NCBI GenBank assembly: GCA_902518965.1
Contig: CABYIQ010000004.1
Coordinates: forward strand, 1 to 35,261
Length of the DNA: 35,261 bases
Reading direction: 5' to 3'
Origin: an uncultured SAR116 cluster alpha proteobacterium
Lineage (GTDB): Bacteria; Pseudomonadota; Alphaproteobacteria; Puniceispirillales; Puniceispirillaceae
Both the position numbers and the translations under genes were made by a program. How positions within the stretch are numbered: position 1 is the first letter of the stretch; the number at the start of each line of letters is the position of its first letter. The notes beneath the pieces are model-generated. The model was given only the letters and a program-made list of their open reading frames with translations. It made no database searches and was not told where the DNA came from. Shown piece after piece: positions 9,426 through 15,551 of this stretch.

Positions 9426-9632
9426 ATGGCAAAAGCCCCAACAAAAAAAAAGAAAGCAGCAAAAAATTCTGTAACTAAAGCCAAAGTTTCACCTTCTGCA
9501 CAAAAGCAAGCAAAGGTTGCTAAAAAGAACTCCTTTGAAGCTAATTTTGGTGAAGGTACAGCTTTCGATCTAGACTACGGTAAATTAGTGATTATTGCTT
9601 TGCTTATCTATGTGGCCTATCAGGTAAGCTAA
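9426..9632 (+). CDS. Basic Lys/Ala-rich tail-anchored protein, 68 aa
   Basis: The first 35 residues are a histone-H1-like basic stretch (MAKAPTKKKKAAKN..., many Lys, Ala, Ser, Thr and Pro, almost no acidic residues). A short Gly/Phe linker (NFGEGTAFDLDYG) follows, then one hydrophobic C-terminal helix (K-L-V-I-I-A-L-L-I-Y-V-A-Y-Q-V-S). That arrangement puts a charged disordered tail in the cytoplasm, anchored at the C terminus. An in-frame ATG at 9411 would add five residues. The 9426 start is preferred because GGGA lies nine bases upstream and the protein then begins at the Lys-rich stretch. Function is unknown. Confidence 0.6.
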   Translation: MAKAPTKKKKAAKNSVTKAKVSPSAQKQAKVAKKNSFEANFGEGTAFDLDYGKLVIIALLIYVAYQVS

Positions 9633-9748
9633 TCATAAACGGTATCGATTGGTCGGCCAAGCTTAGAGAATCAAATCAATCAAAGCCGGTCAGCGTCCAT
9701 CTATACCCTCACTTAGCACAACTCATAATCAAAAATTTCAAACACACT

Positions 9749-9972
9749 CTGTCACACCTAGAACACTTTTGTGTGGCAGGGTTAGCAAAATATTGGGGGA
9801 ATCCGAGAAATTTTTTTATGGAGGAGTAACTTGCCCCCTACAAACAGATTATAATTACGCTGCTCCTGCAACCTAAGTTTTTCCACCGGGGCTATATGCA
9901 AGGCTTTCCGTAAGATTTCTTACACAGTTAGATTAGGCAACCTCTGCCCTCAGTGTGGCAAAGGTGTGGCAG
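9749..9972. repeat. GTGTGGCA short repeats, two spaced by one helical turn
   Basis: GTGTGGCA occurs at 9771-9778, 9953-9960 and 9964-9971. An inverted relative, CTGTCACAC, is at 9749-9757 and faces the 9771 copy across 13 bases. The 11-base phasing of the second and third copies puts them on the same face of the helix, as expected for protein-binding direct repeats such as recombinase arm sites or regulator boxes. No recombinase gene is visible in the window. Confidence 0.4.
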
Positions 9973-10157
9973 GAAAAAATATATATAGCGTATGGGGGAG
10001 ACGTTCATGGGCCAATTGACGAAAGTAGTAACTGCATCCAACTGCCGCAATAATTTACCCCCGCAAGATATCCGTTTAGTTAACAGGTAAGTTTTTCTAA
10101 AGTTGACAGAAATGCGGTCTAATGAAAGAGAGTCACTTATTAAAGAGACTAACCAAA

Positions 10158-10173
10158 ATCTTCAGCTGAAGAT
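10158..10173. other. Perfect 16-base palindrome
   Basis: ATCTTCAG followed directly by CTGAAGAT, a perfect dyad without spacer. It may be a dimeric regulator site. It also lies inside a weak 40-codon ORF (10112-10234) that has no ribosome binding site, so it is not read as coding. Confidence 0.3.
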
Positions 10174-10199
10174 AGAGGTTGCTAGAAGGACACACTTTT

Positions 10200-10349
10200 A
10201 TGGGTGTCAACACTCTGTTTCTATTTTTTACTGATGATGGGTGCCGTTTTTACCTTCCGGGCGGCTTATTTACAGAAAAGAGGGTAAGAAAAAATAGACC
10301 AAAAGCACAATTATTTTGCACTTTATGTGGCCTCATGTTCAAATTCTAA
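10200..10349 (+). CDS. Possible small protein, 49 aa
   Basis: Weakly supported ORF inside the gene-poor stretch. The ATG at 10200 follows an AGAAGGA ribosome binding site with nine bases spacing. The product has a hydrophobic start (MGVNTLFLFF), a basic centre (EKRVRKNRPK) and a C40-T-L-C43 knuckle near the end (LFCTLCGLMFKF). It could be a short zinc-binding peptide, or chance. It ends 88 bases before the metallo-hydrolase gene on the same strand. No homologue is recognised. Confidence 0.3.
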   Translation: MGVNTLFLFFTDDGCRFYLPGGLFTEKRVRKNRPKAQLFCTLCGLMFKF

Positions 10350-10394
10350 TTAATCCATAGCTGAAAACAGGTTTTTCTTCAAAAGCCAAAGTTC

Positions 10395-10420
10395 TTTTAT
10401 TTGAACTTAGTCAAATAAAA
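10395..10420. promoter_or_regulatory. Inverted repeat with Crp/Fnr-like core, upstream of the metallo-hydrolase gene
   Basis: Perfect 10-base arms, TTTTATTTGA (10395-10404) and TCAAATAAAA (10411-10420), around a 6-base centre. The core TTGA-N6-TCAA has the spacing and half-sites of Crp/Fnr-family operators. The inner T and A of the Fnr consensus are absent, and the T-for-G change distinguishes it from the Crp TGTGA. It ends two bases before the GGAGG ribosome binding site (10423-10427). The operon encodes an adenylate cyclase, so control by a Crp-family protein would be autoregulatory. Alternatively the element acts as an RNA hairpin next to the ribosome binding site. Confidence 0.45.
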
Positions 10421-10437
10421 ATGGAGGAAAGAATATA

Positions 10438-11232
10438 ATGTCCATGAAGTTCAAAGTACATGGTGTAAGAGGCTCAGTTTCTAATTCTTCACCAGAATTC
10501 GACAGGTACGGAGGGAATACATCGTGCTATGAAATAGAAATCGATGACTGCCAAATCATAATTGATACTGGAACTGGTTTTCACAACGTTGAACTAATGC
10601 GCAAACAAAAGGACACTGTAATAATTTACAGCCACTTTCACCACGACCACATACAAGGGCTCTCTTTTAACAAATACTTGTATGATAATTTTAGTCCCAT
10701 CCTGCTCTCGTCCGCACTCTGCAACGCAAACACTCTTAAAAAGATTTTAGAGACCTATTATTCAGGACATTATTTTCCAATCGATTTATTTGGTCAATTA
10801 AAGCATTTAAAAATAGTTGAATTCAATGAAATAAATAAGCTGCTTAAGGGAAAAATTAAACTATCTTCTACAAAGTTGAGACATCCAGGTGGAGCGTGCG
10901 GGTATCGTTTTGAAAAGAATGGAGCTTCAATTGTAACTCTGTTCGATAACGAATATCACGACAATCAAAAACAAGATTTAATTGAATTCTGCGAAGGAGC
11001 AGACTTAGTCGTATGGGATGGAATGTTTACAGAAGAGGAATTGCTTTCAAAGCAAGGTTGGGGACATTCTTCAATTGAAAAAGCGCACGAGTTTGCAAGT
11101 CTATCATCGTTAAAGAGAATGCTAATTACACACCATTCTCCCGATCGAACTGATGTAGAACTTGATAAAATTGGCAAAACGCTCGATTCAAATATTGAAT
11201 TTGCTTATGAAAACCAGGTTTTCAGCTTTTAA
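10438..11232 (+). CDS. Metallo-beta-lactamase-fold hydrolase (possible phosphodiesterase)
   Basis: 264 residues, one MBL-fold domain. The N terminus V-H-G-V-R-G-S-V...Y-G-G-N-T-S-C-Y-E marks the subgroup that includes PhnP-like and other phosphodiesterase-type MBL enzymes. The two-metal site is complete: H66-x-H68-x-D70-H71, H149, D170 and H232 (followed by H233). The protein should therefore be an active Zn or Mn hydrolase in the cytoplasm; there is no signal peptide. The substrate cannot be read from sequence. The adenylate cyclase 560 bases downstream on the same strand makes a cyclic nucleotide a reasonable inferred substrate, because class II phosphodiesterases share this fold and HxHxDH motif. 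Start: ATG with GGAGG ten bases upstream; a second ATG is two codons in. A 54-base gap precedes the coiled-coil gene. Confidence 0.85.
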   Translation: MSMKFKVHGVRGSVSNSSPEFDRYGGNTSCYEIEIDDCQIIIDTGTGFHNVELMRKQKDTVIIYSHFHHDHIQGLSFNKYLYDNFSPILLSSALCNANTLKKILETYYSGHYFPIDLFGQLKHLKIVEFNEINKLLKGKIKLSSTKLRHPGGACGYRFEKNGASIVTLFDNEYHDNQKQDLIEFCEGADLVVWDGMFTEEELLSKQGWGHSSIEKAHEFASLSSLKRMLITHHSPDRTDVELDKIGKTLDSNIEFAYENQVFSF

Positions 11233-11286
11233 TGCATAATTTTGTGTTTCAAATAGGGAGATTTTCTTAGTCACAAGAGATTAATT

Positions 11287-11709
11287 ATGGAAACTGAAAT
11301 TAGTGAAACAAAAAACTCTGAAATAATTGAATTAAAAGCAACCATAGTGGCTTTAAGAGACCAAATGGAACTCCTATCGCATAATAGCGATGCTGCTGTT
11401 CAAAAAGCAGTGCAAAAATCTGCAGACGAAATACAACAACTCAAAAATACAGCATCTAGCTTAAGAAATGAACTAGAAAATCTCCGCTTCGATAAGGACG
11501 CTGCTGTTCAAAAAGCAGTGCAAAAATCTGCAGACGAAATACAACAACTTAAAAATACAGCATCTAGCTTAAGAAATGAACTTGAAAATCTCCGCTTTGA
11601 AAAGGATGCCGATGTCCAAAAGGCAGTGCAAAAATCTGCTGATGAAATAAAGCAGCTAAAGAAAACAACTGTAAAAATGAGAGCCGAAATAGAAAAGAGA
11701 GCGCAATGA
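11287..11709 (+). CDS. Coiled-coil protein with 36-residue tandem repeats
   Basis: 140 residues, almost entirely heptad-patterned alpha helix, very rich in Gln, Lys, Glu and Ala, with no Cys, Trp or Pro and no membrane segment. After a 35-residue lead, a 36-residue unit (A-A-V-Q-K-A-V-Q-K-S-A-D-E-I-Q-Q-L-K...L-R-N-E-L-E-N-L-R) occurs twice nearly unchanged, and a third divergent copy finishes the protein. The likely role is a cytoplasmic oligomerising rod or spacer. It lies between the metallo-hydrolase and the adenylate cyclase on the same strand, so it may scaffold or tune the cyclase, which itself begins with a helical segment; this is inference. The ribosome binding site is weak (AGAGA). 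Confidence 0.75.
   Translation: METEISETKNSEIIELKATIVALRDQMELLSHNSDAAVQKAVQKSADEIQQLKNTASSLRNELENLRFDKDAAVQKAVQKSADEIQQLKNTASSLRNELENLRFEKDADVQKAVQKSADEIKQLKKTTVKMRAEIEKRAQ
11389..11709 (+). repeat. 108-base tandem repeat inside the coiled-coil gene
   Basis: Copies start at 11389, 11497 and 11605. The first two differ at only 5 of 108 bases, mostly third positions. The third is clearly diverged and runs into the stop codon. The period is a multiple of three (36 codons), so copy-number change keeps the frame. Confidence 0.9.
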
Positions 11710-11793
11710 GATCTTTCATTGATCATTTCTTAACGGTTAATTTTTTGTATAGAAATTTTAAGTATTTAAACTCAATTTTAAGGACTGAAGACA

Positions 11794-14124
11794 TTGGAAA
11801 AGGCTATTTCAAATAATTTTGCCGAAATTGAAAAACAGTTAATTCGCTCTAATGAGAAACTCCGACTATCGGAATTATTACTAAGAGTATCTAGAAATAT
11901 CGCTGGACTTTCAAATTTGAAGGAAATCTTATTCGCAATTATTGAGGAAACGGTTACCGAAATTGGTGCAGACAGAGGGACACTATTTTTAAATGACCCA
12001 CTTACTGGCGAATTATATTCAAGAGTTGCTCAGGGTGAGCTAACTCGGGAAATTAGAATTTTAAATACTTCTGGTATTGCTGGTGCAATTTTTCATTCAG
12101 GAAAAGGTGAAATTATCCACGATGTTCAATTTGATGAAAGGTTCAATTCATCTATCGACGAACAAACAGGCTACAGAACAAAAAATATTATATGTGCACC
12201 AATAAGAACTGTTAGGAACGATATAATTGGCGTAATCCAAATACTAAATAAAAAGAGAGGGCGATTTACGAAGCATGATCTAAACACGGTCTCTGCAATA
12301 ACTGAACAAGCTGCAATGACTTTGCAAAATGCTCAAGGTTTGGAGCAAATGGCGAAGGCACGAGCAAAAGAAATGGAATTTCTTGACGTTGTATCAGACG
12401 TGACCGCAGAAATTGAACTAGGTGCTTTGCTTCAAAGAGTAATGGTAGAAGCTACTAGAATGCTCAACGCTGATAGAGCAACGCTTTTTCTGAATGATCC
12501 TAGAACAGATGAACTTTTTTCTAGAGTTGCTATGGGCGATGGTATTGGAGAGATTAGACTTCCAAACAATGCCGGCATAGCCGGCACTGTTTTTCAATCA
12601 AAAAAAACTGTTAATATTCCTCACGCATATGCTGATTTGCGCTTTAACCCTTCATTTGACAAGCAAACTGGCTATTTCACTCGGTCTATTTTATGCGTTC
12701 CGATAATGAATAAAGAAGGTGACTGTATTGGATGCACGCAAGCTCTCAATAAAGTGGGAGGCGGGTTTACTGATGAAGACGAATCAAGGTTGAAAGCGTT
12801 TACACAACAGGTATCTATCGCACTTGAGAATGCAAAACTTTTTGAGGATGTAACTAAAGAACGAGCATATAATCATAGCATGCTTGCAAGCATGTCTAAT
12901 GGCGTCATAACCATTAACGAGGAAGGAGTAATCGCCACTTGCAATAAAGCTGGGTGCACCATCTTAAAAACCAGACGAGACGACATAATTGGTTCAAAAG
13001 CATCTGATTTTTTCAAAGAAGACAGAAATTGGATTAATGAAAAGATCGAAGAGTGTAGTGAGAATAAAGAGAATATTATATTGATGGATGTGTCTTTTGA
13101 AGTTGGCTCCGAAAATGCAGAAAATAATGAAATAGTTTCTGCAAATTTAAGTTTTATGCCACTGGAGAGCCAAGACCCAGATGGACGGACAGATCAAGAA
13201 TCCAGCCACCTCGGCTCGATGATCATGATTGAAGATATTTCTGACGAGAAAAGAATGAAATCCACAATGTCTCGGTATATTGACCCTGGTATTGCCGACC
13301 AACTGATGAGTGATGGCACTGACATTATGGGCGGTCAAGAGACAGTAGCTACTGTTCTTTTTTCGGATGTTCGAAGTTTTACCACTATAACAGAATCTCT
13401 TGGCGCTCAGGGTACTGTGGCTCTGCTGAACGAATATTTTGACATAATGGTTGATGCAATTACTGAACAAGGTGGCATGGTTGATAAATTTATCGGTGAT
13501 GCAATTATGGCTGGCTTTGGAATTCCAATCGCTCATGAGGATGACGAGGACAGAAGTGTAAGAGCCGGTATTAATATGATTAAAAGACTTTGGGATTGGA
13601 ATTTAGAGCGGGAGAAAAAAGGACAGATGGCAATAGATATGGGCTTAGGAATCAACACAGATATGCTCGTATCAGGAAATATAGGATCCTCAAAGCGGAT
13701 GGATTACACCATGATTGGCGACGGCGTTAATTTAGCAGCAAGATTAGAAAGCGCTTGCAAGTCTTATTCAGCAAAAATTCTCATCAGTGACTTCACATAC
13801 CAGAAATTGAAGGGCACATATCAAATTCGCTACATCGACGATGTAGTGGTGAAGGGAAAAACTGAACCTGTTGGAGTGCGAGAAGTGCTTGACTTTCATT
13901 CCCTGGAGAGCTTCCCAAATTTGATGGACAACGTGAACCATTTCAATGAAGGAAGACGCAACTTTAAGTCTGGCAACTGGGACACTGCTATTAAATCTTT
14001 TCAAGAGTGCTTAAAGTGTAATTCAAATGACCAATTGTCAGAGACATACATTGAAAGATGCAAAGTGATGAAAAAGAAAAACCCCAAGGATTGGGATGGT
14101 ATCTGGGTAATGACATCAAAATAA
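11794..14124 (+). CDS. Class IIIb adenylate cyclase, GAF-GAF-PAS-cyclase (CyaB1-like)
   Basis: 776 residues, soluble. Order: short N-terminal helix (1-38); GAF-A (about 41-185); GAF-B (about 205-350); PAS-like domain (about 358-485); class III cyclase domain (about 515-690); TPR-like tail (about 700-776). Catalytic residues are all present: metal-binding D525 and D569, purine-selecting K565 and T639, and transition-state N646 and R650. The Lys/Thr pair defines class IIIb and predicts ATP as substrate; characterised class IIIb enzymes are bicarbonate-responsive. GAF-B has a full NKFDE motif (N319, K320, F325, D329, E330), the mark of cyclic-nucleotide-binding GAF domains. GAF-A has N152, K153, F158 and D162 but Leu for Glu. 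The order matches cyanobacterial CyaB1, which cAMP activates through its GAF domains. Start is TTG with AAGGA nine bases upstream. Confidence 0.93.
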   Translation: MEKAISNNFAEIEKQLIRSNEKLRLSELLLRVSRNIAGLSNLKEILFAIIEETVTEIGADRGTLFLNDPLTGELYSRVAQGELTREIRILNTSGIAGAIFHSGKGEIIHDVQFDERFNSSIDEQTGYRTKNIICAPIRTVRNDIIGVIQILNKKRGRFTKHDLNTVSAITEQAAMTLQNAQGLEQMAKARAKEMEFLDVVSDVTAEIELGALLQRVMVEATRMLNADRATLFLNDPRTDELFSRVAMGDGIGEIRLPNNAGIAGTVFQSKKTVNIPHAYADLRFNPSFDKQTGYFTRSILCVPIMNKEGDCIGCTQALNKVGGGFTDEDESRLKAFTQQVSIALENAKLFEDVTKERAYNHSMLASMSNGVITINEEGVIATCNKAGCTILKTRRDDIIGSKASDFFKEDRNWINEKIEECSENKENIILMDVSFEVGSENAENNEIVSANLSFMPLESQDPDGRTDQESSHLGSMIMIEDISDEKRMKSTMSRYIDPGIADQLMSDGTDIMGGQETVATVLFSDVRSFTTITESLGAQGTVALLNEYFDIMVDAITEQGGMVDKFIGDAIMAGFGIPIAHEDDEDRSVRAGINMIKRLWDWNLEREKKGQMAIDMGLGINTDMLVSGNIGSSKRMDYTMIGDGVNLAARLESACKSYSAKILISDFTYQKLKGTYQIRYIDDVVVKGKTEPVGVREVLDFHSLESFPNLMDNVNHFNEGRRNFKSGNWDTAIKSFQECLKCNSNDQLSETYIERCKVMKKKNPKDWDGIWVMTSK

Positions 14125-14154
14125 ATATTAACTTTTTTAGTTTTCAAATTCACC

Positions 14155-15540
14155 TTAGTTAAACGAAAGAACGGCCATCTTGGACTGGGACATCTCCTCG
14201 ATAGTATGGGGAATACCACCCACACCAAGCCCCGAACTCTTCCTGCCAGCAAATGGCATCCAATCAACTCGGAATGCCGAATGGTCGTTTACCATTATGG
14301 CTGACCCATCGAGCCTATTAAACCCCTCCATAATTTCGGCGTAGTCGTTTGAAAATACAGATGCTTGGAAAGCAAATGGAAGGCTATTAGCTTGAACTAT
14401 AGCATCGTCCAAACTCTTTTTTTCGTAAACGGAAATAACAGGGCCGAAAATTTCGTGTGTTGACACCCTACAATTTTCTGGAGGATTAAGAATGACGGTG
14501 GGAGCATAACATGAGTCAGTTAACCTTTTTCCTCCACATAAAACCTGTGCGCCTGCCTCAACAGCCTCTGCAACCCATGCCTCAACCCTGTCGACTTCTC
14601 TGTTCCTAATTAATGGCCCACACTGCGTTTCAGCATAAATTGCATTTCCAACAACTAAATTAGAAACTTTATCTGCTATGCTTTCTGCGAGCTCTTCGGT
14701 AGAAGCACCAAAGGAAAAAACACGTTGAACCGACACGCAGACCTGACCAGAATGATAAAATCCACCTTTTACTATACTTGGAACGAAAAGTTCTCTGTCT
14801 GCTGAAGGACAAAAAATTACTGGAGCGACACCCCCATGTTCTAGAGCGACTCGTGTTCCTGGTGCGAGTAAAGAGCGCAACTTCCACCCCACAGACGCCG
14901 ACCCAATAAAGCTAAAAAAAGCAACTCTTTCATCAGTCACGAGCTTTTGTGCATCACTTATATCGCAGCAAATAAATTGAGCCCATTCCGGGCTCAATCC
15001 TGCCTGATGTAATATTTTAATAAATGCCTCACAGCTAAGTGGCGTATCGTCTGCCGGTTTCACTATGACCGGGTTTCCAGCGGCAACAGCTGGTGCCACC
15101 TGATGAACGATTAAATTTAATGGATGATTAAATGCGGAAACGGCGACCACAATCCCAATGGGTTCTTTAGTTGTGAACGCTATTTTACCTTCACCAGCTG
15201 AAGTTAAATCCATAGGAATTTCTATGCCTGCATTATTTGCAATTTCAGCAGCGCAAGTTTCCACTCCATCAATCGCCCGCTCCACTTCAACTTTTGCATC
15301 AATTAGGGGCTTTCCACCCTCTGAAGCAATAAGTAAAGCAAGCTCATCTGCTCTTCCTTTCATGATTTCTGCAGTTTTTTTTAACACCGCTATTCTCTCA
15401 TGCTTTGGGAGTCCTTTTTTATTTGCCTTATGTGTCTTTTCAGCAATGGCCAATGCTGTATCCACCTCACTCGCAGACGACAGCTTCACTTCGCCTACTG
15501 GTGAACCATCAAAGGGATTGGTTACCTCTAATCGATGCAT
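14155..15540 (-). CDS. NAD(P)-dependent aldehyde dehydrogenase
   Basis: 461 residues from the chosen start. Classic ALDH fold: the F-N-H-P-L-N cofactor region, catalytic Glu in A-L-E-H-G-G-V-A-P, catalytic Cys in H-S-G-Q-V-C-V-S, and the E-I-F-G-P-V-I motif near residue 375. It oxidises an aldehyde to an acid or acyl product; the substrate is not clear. An ATG at 15555 would overlap the upstream gene by four bases. The ATG at 15540 is preferred because GAGGGA lies seven bases before it. The stop lies 30 bases from the convergent cyclase stop with no clear terminator between. It is probably co-transcribed with the TPP carboligase and may oxidise an aldehyde linked to that enzyme's chemistry, which is inference. 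Confidence 0.9.
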   Translation of the reverse strand: MHRLEVTNPFDGSPVGEVKLSSASEVDTALAIAEKTHKANKKGLPKHERIAVLKKTAEIMKGRADELALLIASEGGKPLIDAKVEVERAIDGVETCAAEIANNAGIEIPMDLTSAGEGKIAFTTKEPIGIVVAVSAFNHPLNLIVHQVAPAVAAGNPVIVKPADDTPLSCEAFIKILHQAGLSPEWAQFICCDISDAQKLVTDERVAFFSFIGSASVGWKLRSLLAPGTRVALEHGGVAPVIFCPSADRELFVPSIVKGGFYHSGQVCVSVQRVFSFGASTEELAESIADKVSNLVVGNAIYAETQCGPLIRNREVDRVEAWVAEAVEAGAQVLCGGKRLTDSCYAPTVILNPPENCRVSTHEIFGPVISVYEKKSLDDAIVQANSLPFAFQASVFSNDYAEIMEGFNRLDGSAIMVNDHSAFRVDWMPFAGRKSSGLGVGGIPHTIEEMSQSKMAVLSFN

Positions 15541-15551
15541 TATTGCGTCCC

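Larger units (their letters stand above)
9633..10437. other. 805-base stretch without a firm gene
   Basis: No confident gene was found on either strand. Contents, left to right: a CTGTCACAC/GTGTGGCAG imperfect inverted repeat (9749-9779); two more direct GTGTGGCA copies at 9953 and 9964, exactly 11 bases apart; a weak 32-codon ORF at 9992-10090; a perfect 16-base palindrome at 10158-10173; a 49-codon ORF at 10200-10349, listed separately; and a long inverted repeat at 10395-10420, listed separately. No tRNA-like, RNase P, SRP or tmRNA pattern was recognised. The density of short repeats would fit a decayed mobile-element junction or a regulatory region. Confidence 0.6.

Noticed and set aside
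9800-9850. Possible copy of the tRNA-Met 3' end (a GGAGGAG run) as an attachment site
   Set aside because: The match is only a few bases long and falls outside the expected core.
9992-10090. 32-codon ORF in the gene-poor stretch
   Set aside because: Short, with no protein-like pattern; a purine-rich run before the inner ATG could mimic a ribosome binding site.
10112-10234. 40-codon ORF containing the 16-base palindrome
   Set aside because: No ribosome binding site and it overlaps the better-supported ORF at 10200.
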